A stretch of DNA of 36,818 nt from JBBRXJ01 sp038248505. Lineage in GTDB: Bacteria > Bacteroidota > Bacteroidia > Bacteroidales > JBBRXJ01. Below are positions 15,780 through 24,808 of this stretch, piece after piece (the first letter of the stretch is position 1; each line of letters begins with the position of its first letter). Below the pieces are notes generated by a model, which did not search any database, was not told the DNA's origin, and saw only the letters and a program-made list of their open reading frames with translations. The position numbers and the translations under genes are program-made. Where the stretch lies: contig JBBRXJ010000030.1 of assembly GCA_038248505.1 (NCBI GenBank), positions 1 to 36,818 on the forward strand, written 5' to 3'.

Positions 15780-18383
15780 ATGAAGAAATTTTTAATTTTA
15801 TCATTATTGGCTGTTGTAGTTTTTTCTGCATGTAAAAAAAAGCAAGAGATTCCAGCCTATCTAAATCCCGAATTGCCTATTGATACTCGTGTTGATGATT
15901 TAGTGCGACGCATGACTTTGGAACAAAAAGTAGCGCAATTAAACTATGAATCACCTGCAATTGATAGTTTACATATTCAAAAATATAATTGGTGGAATGA
16001 GTGTTTACATGGTGTAGCTCGTGCGGGTAAAGCAACAGTATTCCCACAAACCATTGGACTTGCGGCCACATGGGACAAAGAGTTAATTCATGAAATGGCC
16101 ATCGCTATATCAGATGAAGCACGCGCAAAATATCATGATTTTCAGAAAAAAAACAAACGAAATATTTATCAAGGTTTAACATACTGGACACCCAATATAA
16201 ATATTTTCCGTGATCCACGCTGGGGTAGAGGAATGGAGACCTATGGCGAAGATCCTTACTTAACAGGATCAATGGGTGTTTCTTTAATTACCGGTTTACA
16301 AGGTGATGATCCTAAATATTTAAAATTAGTAGCTACGGCGAAACATTTTGCGGTACATAGTGGCCCTGAATCATCACGCCATAGTTTTAATGCAGAGGTT
16401 TCGGATTATGATTTAAGAGAGACCTATTTACCAGCATTTAAAATGGCCGTAAAAGAAGCCGATGTGTACAGTGTTATGTGTGCATATAATCGTTTTAAAG
16501 GAAAACCTTGTTGTGGTAGTTCTCCGCTCTTAAATGATATTCTTCGCAGTGAATGGTTGTTTACTGGTTATGTGGTTTCTGACTGTTGGGCTTTAGTAGA
16601 TTTTTATGGAGGTCATAAGGTAGTTCCAACAAAAGCACAGGCTGCTGCTATGGCTTTTAGAAATGGTACCGATTTGAATTGTGGAAGCACTTCACCGGCA
16701 TTAGTAAAAGCAGTTGATAGTGGTTATATTTCTGAAGCGGAAATTGATGTGCCATTAAAAAGACTAATGAAAGCACGTTTTATGTTGGGTATGTTTGATT
16801 CTCAAGATAAAGTGCCATTTAGCAAAATACCTTATGATGTGGTTGATTCAAAAGAACATCATGAATTGGCACTTAAAACTGCGCTTAAATCAATGGTGCT
16901 TTTAAAGAATGAAAAGAATCTTTTACCGCTTTCAAAGGATATTAAAAAGCTCGCTATTATTGGGCCAAATGCGAATGATGTAGAGGTATTACTTGCAAAT
17001 TATAATGGAATTCCAACCGATCCTATTACGCCTTTACGAGGTATTCGGGAAAAATTACCAAACACTTCGGTATTGTATGCGCTCGGTTGTCAGCATGCTG
17101 ATAAATTGCCAACGCTTACTGCTATTCCGGCATCAGCATTTTATACCAATGCTGAGAAAAATGAGAAAGGTTTAATGGCCGAGTATTTTGATAATAGTAT
17201 CCTTAAAGGTCTAGCTAAACATACTCGTGTAGATAGCACTGTTGATTTTTACTGGTGGGATAATGCGCCTTATGAAGATATGTATGATGATAGCTTTTCT
17301 GTTCGTTGGACGGGGGTAATAGCACCTCCAGTTACCGGAAATTATGCTATTGGTACTCTAGGTAAACTCAAGTATAGTCTTTATATTAATGATAGTTTGA
17401 TTCTGAAATTTAAGAATGAACATTCATCTAGTAAAGAATATGAATTTGTGAAAATGGAGGCTGGTAAAACTTATAATGTTCGCTTGGAATATGCCGACAA
17501 AGATGGTGGTGAAGCTGAAATGCGCTTATTGTGGGAGTTGCCTGGAAGTAACTATGAGAAAGAAGCAATGGATATTGCTAAAAAAAGCGATGTAATTATT
17601 ATGTGTATGGGTTTATCGCCTCGTTTAGAAGGTGAAGAAATGAAAGTGCGTGTAGATGGGTTTGATGGCGGAGACCGTGTAAGTATTGGTTTACCTACAA
17701 TACAAAGCAATCTAATTAAGAAAATTTATGCACTTGGTAAACCTGTTGTGTTGGTATTGATTAATGGGAGTGCTGTTGCCATTAATTGGGAATCACAAAA
17801 TATTCCCGCAATTCTTGAAGCTTGGTATCCAGGACAAGCTGGTGGTACTGCTATTGCTGATGTATTGTTTGGCGATTATAATCCTGCTGGTCGTTTACCG
17901 GTTACGTTTTATAAATCAGTTAATGATTTACCTGATTTCTCTGACTATAGTATGAAGAATCGTACCTATCGCTATTTTACTGGCGAAGCGCTCTATGCTT
18001 TTGGTTATGGTTTAAGCTATACTACATTTAATTACTCTGATTTTAAAGCAGAAAAATCAGTTATAGGAGCCAGTGATAGTGTTAAAGTTTCATTCACTTT
18101 AAGTAATACCGGAAAGTTTGATGGGGAAGAGGTTATTCAATTGTATGTTCGTAATCCAATATCCAATCAGCCACAAGCTATTAAATCACTAAAATATTAT
18201 GACAGGCTGTTGTTAAAGGCAGGTGAAAAGAAATCGATAAATATGGCTTTAGCGGCTGAATCGTTAGCAACATGGAGCGATGCAAAAGGTGGATTCTTTG
18301 TTGAATCAGGTAAGTATGAAATATTAATTGGTTCTTCATCAGTTGAAAAAGACTTAACTAATGTAGCAATTGAAGTGAAGTAA
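15780..18383 (+). CDS. GH3 beta-glycosidase lipoprotein with PA14 insert (beta-glucosidase/xylosidase type)
   Basis: An 867-aa family 3 glycoside hydrolase. The lipoprotein signal ends at Cys18 (VVFSACKKK). The N-terminal barrel contains WNECLHGVARAG, KHFAVHSGPESSRH and the nucleophile Asp268 in YVVSDCWA. A PA14 domain (~460-590; GLMAEYFDN, FSVRWTGVIAPP) interrupts the second alpha/beta domain, which resumes with IIMCMGLSPRLEGEE. A C-terminal Fn3-like domain closes the protein (GYGLSYTTFNYSDF onward). WNECLHGVARAG resembles the xylosidase/arabinofuranosidase branch more than plain beta-glucosidases, but substrate is inferred. Likely periplasmic. It is the last gene before a strong terminator. 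Confidence 0.9.
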   Translation: MKKFLILSLLAVVVFSACKKKQEIPAYLNPELPIDTRVDDLVRRMTLEQKVAQLNYESPAIDSLHIQKYNWWNECLHGVARAGKATVFPQTIGLAATWDKELIHEMAIAISDEARAKYHDFQKKNKRNIYQGLTYWTPNINIFRDPRWGRGMETYGEDPYLTGSMGVSLITGLQGDDPKYLKLVATAKHFAVHSGPESSRHSFNAEVSDYDLRETYLPAFKMAVKEADVYSVMCAYNRFKGKPCCGSSPLLNDILRSEWLFTGYVVSDCWALVDFYGGHKVVPTKAQAAAMAFRNGTDLNCGSTSPALVKAVDSGYISEAEIDVPLKRLMKARFMLGMFDSQDKVPFSKIPYDVVDSKEHHELALKTALKSMVLLKNEKNLLPLSKDIKKLAIIGPNANDVEVLLANYNGIPTDPITPLRGIREKLPNTSVLYALGCQHADKLPTLTAIPASAFYTNAEKNEKGLMAEYFDNSILKGLAKHTRVDSTVDFYWWDNAPYEDMYDDSFSVRWTGVIAPPVTGNYAIGTLGKLKYSLYINDSLILKFKNEHSSSKEYEFVKMEAGKTYNVRLEYADKDGGEAEMRLLWELPGSNYEKEAMDIAKKSDVIIMCMGLSPRLEGEEMKVRVDGFDGGDRVSIGLPTIQSNLIKKIYALGKPVVLVLINGSAVAINWESQNIPAILEAWYPGQAGGTAIADVLFGDYNPAGRLPVTFYKSVNDLPDFSDYSMKNRTYRYFTGEALYAFGYGLSYTTFNYSDFKAEKSVIGASDSVKVSFTLSNTGKFDGEEVIQLYVRNPISNQPQAIKSLKYYDRLLLKAGEKKSINMALAAESLATWSDAKGGFFVESGKYEILIGSSSVEKDLTNVAIEVK

Positions 18384-18403
18384 TTTGTTAAATATAAGGT
18401 TAT

Positions 18404-18439
18404 AAAAAAGGAGACAGTATTATGCTAGTCTCCTTTTTT
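18404..18439. terminator. Strong, probably bidirectional terminator after the GH3 gene
   Basis: A perfect 12-bp stem: A6-GGAGAC (18404-18415) and GTCTCC-T6 (18428-18439) around a 12-nt loop. The A and T tracts on either side would allow termination in both directions. It separates the uronate locus from the MFS gene. Confidence 0.9.
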
Positions 18440-18503
18440 GCTTAAAATTATACATTTCTTTATAACTCCAATTGCTTAAAAATTAATAAAAACAGATACA
18501 ATT

Positions 18504-19862
18504 ATGCATAATAATAATAAAGGTCACAAAGGTGTTATAATATTATTATTTGTTGGTGTTTTAATAGGTGCCTTAGATATTTCTATTGTAGGTCCAGCTA
18601 TTCCTTCTATTGAAAATTCGCTAAAAATTGATACGCAATTTGTTGGGTGGATTTTTTCTATTTATGTTTTATTTAATCTCACTGGCATATCACTTTTTGC
18701 TCGCTTATCAGATATTTATGGACGAAGGATAATTTATATTTTTGCTCTCAGCACTTTTGCATTAGGTTCGTTATGGGTATCCTTAGCTGAAAGTTTTACT
18801 TCATTACTTATTGGACGAGCTATTCAAGGTATTGGTGCTAGTGGTATCTTCCCTGTTGCATCAGCAGTTGTTGGTGACTTATTTCCGCCTGAACGTCGTG
18901 GTCGAATACTTGGACTGATTGGTGCTGTATTCGGAATCGCTTTTCTAATTGGCCCATTTGTTGCGGGAACTATGCTGCACTTTTTTGAGTGGCACACTCT
19001 TTTTTTAATAAACATTCCTATTGCGTTGGTATTAATTATTTATAGTTTTAAATTATTACCAAGCAATGCAACTACTAAAAGTGGTAGTATTGATTGGTGG
19101 GGTATTTCCTCGTTGGCATTCGTTCTTGCTGGTTTTACCTATGCTTTAAACAATATTAAATTGGCAAATGGTACATTTGATTTATTGAATTTGCATTTTA
19201 TTGTTCCTTTTATTTTGTTATTGGTTTTTGCAATTGTTTTTCTTATTGTTGAGCGAAGGATAGAGTCTCCTATTATTAAGTTTAGCTTTTTTCGCAATAG
19301 GCAGATACAAATTGTTAGTATCATTGCGCTTGTTACTGGTATGTTTCAAGCTTGTTTTGTTTTCATTCCTAAATATACTGTACTCGCTTTTTCTGTATCT
19401 CCATCAACAGCAAGTTTTATGCTAAGCCCTATTGTACTTGCAATTGCTGTGGGCTCTCCTTTTTTTGGAAGGATGATTGATACCTATGGTGTACGAATAA
19501 TTGTAATTATTGGTTTGTTTTTAACCGCTGTTGGCTTCTTTTTACTTTCTCAAAGTCATGGACAGCGTTCAATATTTTATCTCAGCGGCATTTTTATTGG
19601 TTTAGGATTATCTGTAACTTCAGGTAGTTCTTTACGGTATATAATGCTTAATAACTCATCTGTTCAAGATAGAGCAATATCGCAAGGTATGCTCACTATT
19701 TTTATTAGTGTGGGACAATTGTTTGGTGCAGCTATTATTGGTTTCTCATTGTCGGCTTTAGTCAGTAAGGATGTATTTCAGCCTTTGTTTATAATTGTTG
19801 CCGTTCTTTCGCTATGTATGATGCTTTTGGCCGTTGGTATAAAGAATGCTGATAAGATGTGA
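18504..19862 (+). CDS. MFS transporter, DHA2-like (EmrB/QacA type) drug:H+ antiporter
   Basis: A 452-aa polytopic membrane protein with 12-14 predicted hydrophobic helices. Signature pieces are ISLFARLSDIYGRR (motif A), LIGRAIQGIGASGIFPVAS (motif B), GRILGLIGAVFGIAFLIGPFVAGTM (motif C) and WHTLFLINIPIAL, all typical of proton-coupled drug exporters rather than hexuronate importers. It therefore probably exports toxic compounds and only happens to lie beside the uronate genes, from which a strong terminator separates it. It converges on the recombinase gene. The substrate is unknown. Confidence 0.85.
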   Translation: MHNNNKGHKGVIILLFVGVLIGALDISIVGPAIPSIENSLKIDTQFVGWIFSIYVLFNLTGISLFARLSDIYGRRIIYIFALSTFALGSLWVSLAESFTSLLIGRAIQGIGASGIFPVASAVVGDLFPPERRGRILGLIGAVFGIAFLIGPFVAGTMLHFFEWHTLFLINIPIALVLIIYSFKLLPSNATTKSGSIDWWGISSLAFVLAGFTYALNNIKLANGTFDLLNLHFIVPFILLLVFAIVFLIVERRIESPIIKFSFFRNRQIQIVSIIALVTGMFQACFVFIPKYTVLAFSVSPSTASFMLSPIVLAIAVGSPFFGRMIDTYGVRIIVIIGLFLTAVGFFLLSQSHGQRSIFYLSGIFIGLGLSVTSGSSLRYIMLNNSSVQDRAISQGMLTIFISVGQLFGAAIIGFSLSALVSKDVFQPLFIIVAVLSLCMMLLAVGIKNADKM

Positions 19863-19863
19863 C

Positions 19864-19889
19864 AAGGTAATAGCGCTTTGTATTACCTT
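19864..19889. other. Hairpin between convergent MFS and recombinase genes
   Basis: AAGGTAATA (19864-19872) pairs perfectly with TATTACCTT (19881-19889) over an 8-nt loop. There is no T tract on either side, so it is a poor Rho-independent terminator; it might still protect the 3' ends of both transcripts. Confidence 0.3.
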
Positions 19890-19979
19890 ACAATAATTGA
19901 AATGTGATTATTGGATTTGTTTAATAATCAGTATCTAACTATACTTCTTAGGTTGAAAGCTGATGAGACATGGTTCTAT

Positions 19980-21398
19980 CTAATTTAAATCCATAAAATC
20001 TATTGGATTTTGAATATTCCCGATGTTTGCTTTACTAATTTTAGCATAAACCTCTGTTGTTCTATGGCTTTCGTGACCTAGTATTTCCTGTATAATCCGT
20101 ATATCTGTGCCTTGCTGCAGTAGGTGACTAGCAAAGCTATGTCGTAAGGTATTTATTGTAATTCGTTTATCAATACCAGCAAGTTCAATTGAGGCTTTTA
20201 GTATTTTTTGAACACTTCGATTTGAGTATTTCTTGCCATGCCATCCTTCAAAGAGGTATTGACATGGCGTATATGTGGTGATGTAGTTTATGAGTTGTTT
20301 ATGAAGTAAAATAGACATCGGAATGATACGTTCTTTTTTTCCTTTCTTTATTAGTATAATTTTTCTTACCAGGTCAATATCCTCTAGCATAATATTGGTT
20401 GCTTCGCTTAGTCGTATGCCTGTGCTATAAATTACCGTCATTATAGTACGGTGTTTAGGATTTTTTGTGGCTATAATGATGGAGCGAATTTCGTTTAGCG
20501 AAAGTGTATTCGGCAAACTTGCATCCATGCTTGATTTTGGAATAAAGGAATTATCAATATGTCGATTATACTGAAATTCTAAGAACTTACGAATGGAGTT
20601 TATTATTTGATTTCTAAAGGATTTGGAATAATGGTACGATTCCAATAATTCATGCAAATACTTTGATATTTGCTCGTTGCTTAGTTTTGAGATATCTTGA
20701 TCTTTGAAATAATCCAGAAAATGATCAATTTGTGCGGCATAAAGGGAAATGGTTTTCTCACTATAACCTTTATAATTCATTATTTCAAGAAAGTTTAAAG
20801 GTATTCGTTTCGGTACACTCTGGCGTTTGTGTTGTTCTGGATTTATGATTGTTAAATTCGTACTGTTTTTTATCTGATATTGTATGGAATTAAAATAGAG
20901 CAGTTGTCTTAATTGATTTATGGTTTTTTCGTTATTTGGGAGTATCCAAATTCTTTTCTCGGAGATCCATTGACATTCTTTAAAACTATTTAAAATATCT
21001 GTTAATTTTGAAGTATTATTAGTTTGAATTTCAATAGTATTCTCATTTTGGTTGATTAATAATTCAGCTTTTGCTTTACGCTTTTTATCTTTCGCTTTTA
21101 TTTCATTGTCAATATCTCGTGTTATGCTTTGATAATTTGCCTTTGGAATTGAAGTAAGTGTTTCATTATTAGGTAATCGTTCAATAAATGCGTAGTTGCC
21201 ATTAAGTATGTTCTTTAGTATCTCTCTATAGTTGTCTGATGCTAAAAAGTGCCAGCAAAGCATACTCGCACTGAATTGCATATCAGGTAAGTATAGCATA
21301 TTATCGGATAGCCATACATCTTTCGATAGTAAAAATTTTATTCTTTGTTCTCCTCTATGCGTAGTTGGCTCTAAAAATATCTCTTTCATCGGTCTCAA
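19980..21398 (-). CDS. Tyrosine recombinase (XerC/D-like) with an extended N-terminal half
   Basis: This 472-aa protein is much longer than XerC/D (~300 aa). The last ~265 residues are a tyrosine recombinase: SAM-like core-binding domain (~205-295) then catalytic domain with Arg329 (STGIRLSEA), a Lys-rich beta turn (KKGKKER), Arg419 in NTLRHSFASHLLQQG, His442 in LGHE and nucleophile Tyr451 (TTEVYAKI). The HxxR motif reads Asn416-Thr-Leu-Arg, so the usual catalytic His is Asn. The N-terminal ~200 residues include a W-I-S-x-K-R-x-W-x-L-P segment near 141-152, as in other long recombinases of this phylum; its role is unknown, possibly DNA binding. It is a lone gene with its own promoter and no visible partner or cassette array. 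Confidence 0.85.
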   Translation of the reverse strand: MRPMKEIFLEPTTHRGEQRIKFLLSKDVWLSDNMLYLPDMQFSASMLCWHFLASDNYREILKNILNGNYAFIERLPNNETLTSIPKANYQSITRDIDNEIKAKDKKRKAKAELLINQNENTIEIQTNNTSKLTDILNSFKECQWISEKRIWILPNNEKTINQLRQLLYFNSIQYQIKNSTNLTIINPEQHKRQSVPKRIPLNFLEIMNYKGYSEKTISLYAAQIDHFLDYFKDQDISKLSNEQISKYLHELLESYHYSKSFRNQIINSIRKFLEFQYNRHIDNSFIPKSSMDASLPNTLSLNEIRSIIIATKNPKHRTIMTVIYSTGIRLSEATNIMLEDIDLVRKIILIKKGKKERIIPMSILLHKQLINYITTYTPCQYLFEGWHGKKYSNRSVQKILKASIELAGIDKRITINTLRHSFASHLLQQGTDIRIIQEILGHESHRTTEVYAKISKANIGNIQNPIDFMDLN

Positions 21399-21756
21399 AA
21401 AATTTCGCTCGTTTTTTTAACAAAAATAGTTTTTGAATTTACAATACCAAAATTTTTTTAACATCTAAGTGATTATTTTTCATAAAGTTCACACTATTGA
21501 ATTATAAGTACGCTCTATTTGCTTTAACGAATGTTTTATTCAGGATGATATACGTATTTGATTTCGTTAATGAATCAAATTTGGATTGTAGGTTCACAAC
21601 ATTCTCATAATACAAAAACATGCTTATTTCTTCCATATAACGCTATAGCATCTTCAGCGGCAGACTAGCAATCGAAAGTATTATAAAAGGTTAAAAGCTT
21701 TGTTCTTTTTAATATATATTGTGTTTTATTTTACCATTATACAACCGTTAATGGTA
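21399..21756. other. 358-bp gene-free spacer between recombinase and ABC permease genes
   Basis: No convincing ORF. It holds the recombinase promoter and a perfect 8-bp inverted repeat, ATTTGATT (21556-21563) and AATCAAAT (21573-21580) with a 9-nt centre. The 3' end of the ABC operon adds only a weak ACCATT/AATGGT stem without a T tract. If the recombinase acts next to its gene, a crossover site could be here; that is inference. Confidence 0.5.
21421..21451 (-). promoter_or_regulatory. Canonical Bacteroidota promoter for the tyrosine recombinase
   Basis: Read on the minus strand, TTTG (21448-21451) is followed by exactly 19 nt and then TATTTTTG (21421-21428). This is a complete match to TTTG-N19-TAnnTTTG. 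It lies 22 bp upstream of the recombinase ATG at 21398, leaving a leader of only about 15 nt. Confidence 0.7.
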
Positions 21757-22878
21757 TTATGCTGTTTTTCTATAACGCCATACAGAGAGTAATATCATTG
21801 TTACTCCAATAATAAAAAGATTGAGTAGCTGAGGTAAAATATCCATAAACGTTGATCCTTTTAGAAGAATCATACGTATTGCTTTTATGAAATAGGCAAA
21901 AGGATTAATGATATTTATATTTTGAGCCCATGCAGGCATGCTTTCTGTTGGCGTGAATAAACCACTCATCATTATAAAAATGAGCATAAAGAAATAGGCC
22001 AAAAACATCACTTGCTGTTGTGTTTGACTTATGGTACTTAGGAAAAGCCCTATGCCGAGAGCTACTAGTAAGTAAACTGATGCAAAAATATATAATGTAA
22101 ATAAACTTCCCTCAATTGGCAATCCAAAGAGGTAGCGGCCTACAATTAATCCTATACTTAGTTCTATCAGTGCTATAATCCAAAAAGGAATAAGTTTTCC
22201 TAATAAAAACTGATATTTCTTTATCGGTGTAACGTTAATCTGCTCTATTGTTCCGGTTTCTTTCTCTCGTACTAGATTGAGTGAGGTCAAGAACATCCCA
22301 ATAACGGTTACCAGTATTACAATAATGCCAGGTAGCATATTCATTTTGTAGTCGAGTGTTTTGTTGTACCAATAGGAGTATTCGGTGTTTATTTGGGGTG
22401 AATTAATGATATTGATTTGTGAATACCATGCTTGTGCGAGTGCACGACTCTCCTCGAGCAAAATGCCTTGTGTGTATGCATTCATAAGTCCTGCACTGCG
22501 ACCATTGATTGCATTAATTAGTACTTGTACTTTTGCATTGTCATTGCCTAGCCTTAACGTCTTTTCTAGATTTGGAGGAATTACTAACACCATGTCAGCC
22601 TCATTATCTTTTAGTAAATATTCGGCTACGTTTAAATTTTCAGCGTAGCCCTTAAAGCGATATAAACTCGATTGGCTGAATCGTAGCGCTATGCTTCTAC
22701 TCAGAGCTGATGGATGATTATCAACAATGTAAAGTTTTATCTCTTTAATTTCATAGGTGGCGGCATGCACTAAAATTAACATTTGAACAATGGGTACTAT
22801 AAAAATGATGGGCAGCATCATCTTATTTCTAAGAACTTGTAAAAATTCTTTTTGCAATATGAAGAGTATGGTTCGCAT
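21757..22878 (-). CDS. ABC-2 type transporter permease (second)
   Basis: A 373-aa permease with one N-terminal transmembrane helix, a ~140-residue extracytoplasmic loop and five or six C-terminal helices, the usual ABC-2 layout. NLVREKETGTIEQINVTPIKK is the conserved cytoplasmic coupling segment, and FTPTESMPAWAQNINIINPF is the family motif before the last helix. It begins 1 nt after the stop of the upstream permease, so the two are translationally coupled and presumably form a heterodimer. With the upstream ATPase this resembles YbhFSR-type multidrug exporters. Substrate unknown. Confidence 0.88.
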   Translation of the reverse strand: MRTILFILQKEFLQVLRNKMMLPIIFIVPIVQMLILVHAATYEIKEIKLYIVDNHPSALSRSIALRFSQSSLYRFKGYAENLNVAEYLLKDNEADMVLVIPPNLEKTLRLGNDNAKVQVLINAINGRSAGLMNAYTQGILLEESRALAQAWYSQINIINSPQINTEYSYWYNKTLDYKMNMLPGIIVILVTVIGMFLTSLNLVREKETGTIEQINVTPIKKYQFLLGKLIPFWIIALIELSIGLIVGRYLFGLPIEGSLFTLYIFASVYLLVALGIGLFLSTISQTQQQVMFLAYFFMLIFIMMSGLFTPTESMPAWAQNINIINPFAYFIKAIRMILLKGSTFMDILPQLLNLFIIGVTMILLSVWRYRKTA

Positions 22879-22879
22879 A

Positions 22880-23989
22880 TTAGCTGCCTAAACGTATATT
22901 GAATTTTCGAATACTTACTGTTAAAAAAAAGATGGACATTACGATCAAAATCAATGTTTCGCGCCATATATCCATAATTCCGGATCCTTTTAGCATAATA
23001 TCTTTTACTATAATAATGTACCATTTTGGTGGCATTATATTACTCAAATATTGCAATGCTTTTGGCATACTTTCAATCGGAAAAATAAATCCAGAGAGTA
23101 AAATGGTCGGCAACATGAGCGCAAACATGGAAATCATCATCGCTACTTGTTGATTATTAACTGCTGTAGATATCATTATTCCAAGCGACAATGCGAGAAT
23201 GATAAATAAAAGTGTTTCAGAAAGGAGTAGAATTAAACTCCCAGTTACGGGCAATCCGAAAATAAAATACCCCAGTGTAATAATGGTTACAGCGTTTATA
23301 AATGATAGTAAAACGTAAGGGGTTACTTTTCCTAGTATTATTTGTATCGGTCGTAATGGCGATACTAAAAGGGTTTCCATCGTTCCCATTTCTTTTTCTT
23401 TTACTATAGAGATGGAAGTCATCATGGCGGATATGAGCATCAATATCATGGCCATGGTACCGGGAACAAACATGAACACGCCTTTTAATCCTGGGTTGTA
23501 ATACATTTGCACTTCGCTGCTAATTTGAACGGGTAATTCACGATGCCCTGGTAAATCTTTGCTAAAATCGCGAATGATACCCATGGTGTAATTTGTGAGT
23601 AAACTCGATGTGTTTGGGTAAGATGCGTCAGCAATAATTTGTACCGATGCTTTGCCTTCGCGTGTTATTTTTTCGGAAAATTGAGTATCAAAAATGATGA
23701 CTAGTTTTATGTTTCCTTGTTTAAAAACGCCTTCAATTTCGTTGGTGTTTTTAAGTTCATGCTCAATTAAAAAGTAACCTGACGAAGCTATTTTTGATAT
23801 CAGTTTTTTAGTCATCACATCTTTAGATTGATCGAGGATAGCGATTCTGGCATCTATTATTTCGGTACTAACAACAAATCCGAAAATTAAAATTTGAATA
23901 AGGGGCATGCCAAATAATATCAGCATTGTGCGATAATCACGCAGTATGTGATAAAACTCTTTTATGACAAATCCCCAGAATCGTTTCAT
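22880..23989 (-). CDS. ABC-2 type transporter permease (first)
   Basis: A 369-aa permease with the same organisation as its downstream partner: N-terminal helix (ILFGMPLIQILIFGFVVS), a large periplasmic loop that would face the envelope, then helices with SIVKEKEMGTMETLLVSPLRP and FIFPIESMPKALQYLSNIMPP. The two permeases are clearly homologous but not near-identical. A 151-bp gap separates it from the HAD gene upstream. Together with the ATPase at 24809-25537 it would give a complete exporter, except that no HlyD-like membrane fusion protein is present. Confidence 0.88.
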   Translation of the reverse strand: MKRFWGFVIKEFYHILRDYRTMLILFGMPLIQILIFGFVVSTEIIDARIAILDQSKDVMTKKLISKIASSGYFLIEHELKNTNEIEGVFKQGNIKLVIIFDTQFSEKITREGKASVQIIADASYPNTSSLLTNYTMGIIRDFSKDLPGHRELPVQISSEVQMYYNPGLKGVFMFVPGTMAMILMLISAMMTSISIVKEKEMGTMETLLVSPLRPIQIILGKVTPYVLLSFINAVTIITLGYFIFGLPVTGSLILLLSETLLFIILALSLGIMISTAVNNQQVAMMISMFALMLPTILLSGFIFPIESMPKALQYLSNIMPPKWYIIIVKDIMLKGSGIMDIWRETLILIVMSIFFLTVSIRKFNIRLGS

Positions 23990-24140
23990 TTTTTTATTTT
24001 GATGTGTTCTGTGTAATTTATATTAATCAATTTCATTTGTATTTGCGACATGTCTGTATTGCCTCTCAGCATTATTGCTCTAATTATATAAAATATAATG
24101 TCAAACTTTATACTCCTAAATTATTCAACTCGTGTCAGTC

Positions 24141-24800
24141 TTACAAATTAATATATCTTTTCAATAATTCAGGGCTAATTTCTGTAAAATCATTTATAAT
24201 ATAATTAGCTCTTTCTAATTTTTCTTTTGGGTAGGTTGTCGTTAAAGCTATTACCTTCATTCCTGCACTAATTGCCGCATCAATACCATGAACGGCATCT
24301 TCAAAAACAAGGCAGTTTGCAGGCTTAACATCTAATAACGTTGCCACTTTTAAAAATATTTCTGGACTAGGTTTACCTCTCGATATCATTGAATCGTCAA
24401 CAATTACATCAAAATATTTTGCAAAGCCAGTATGCTTCATTACAAAATCAACATTTGTACGAGGTCCGCCAGTGGCAACAGCTATTGGTAAATTAGCCAT
24501 TTTAAGTGTTTCTAACAATTCAAATAATCCAGCTATTGGTTTTACTTCTTGTGCAAATACCTCCCTATATATCTGTTCTTTTTCAGCGGCTAGTACTAAA
24601 CTTTTTTCAGTACTCAACGTATCAAAAAATAGCGGTAAAATTTGACTATTTGTATTGCCAAAAAGCGGCATAATTTGTTCTTCTTTTATGGGTATATTAT
24701 GGCGTTCTCCAAAGACTATCCAAGCCTTAACATGAAACTTGAAATTGTCAACAATTACTCCATCCATATCAAAAATTACTGCCTGATCTTTTCGCTTCAT
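24141..24800 (-). CDS. HAD-superfamily sugar phosphatase / beta-phosphoglucomutase-like
   Basis: A 219-aa HAD hydrolase, subfamily IA, with a helical cap. Motif I is VIFDMDGVIVD (nucleophile Asp11, acid/base Asp13), motif II is AVATGG near residue 108, motif III includes the Lys in RGKPSPEIFLK, and motif IV is CLVFEDAVHGI. This matches beta-phosphoglucomutase and small sugar-phosphate phosphatases. The gene sits 8 bp after the ABC ATPase and before the permeases, an odd spot for an exporter. It may dephosphorylate a sugar phosphate from the arabinose pathway. Mutase versus phosphatase cannot be decided from sequence alone. Confidence 0.8.
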   Translation of the reverse strand: MKRKDQAVIFDMDGVIVDNFKFHVKAWIVFGERHNIPIKEEQIMPLFGNTNSQILPLFFDTLSTEKSLVLAAEKEQIYREVFAQEVKPIAGLFELLETLKMANLPIAVATGGPRTNVDFVMKHTGFAKYFDVIVDDSMISRGKPSPEIFLKVATLLDVKPANCLVFEDAVHGIDAAISAGMKVIALTTTYPKEKLERANYIINDFTEISPELLKRYINL

Positions 24801-24808
24801 ATCGTAAT

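Noticed and set aside
19864..19889. Hairpin as a true intrinsic terminator
   Set aside because: Perfect stem but AT-rich and without a T tract; kept only as a hairpin.
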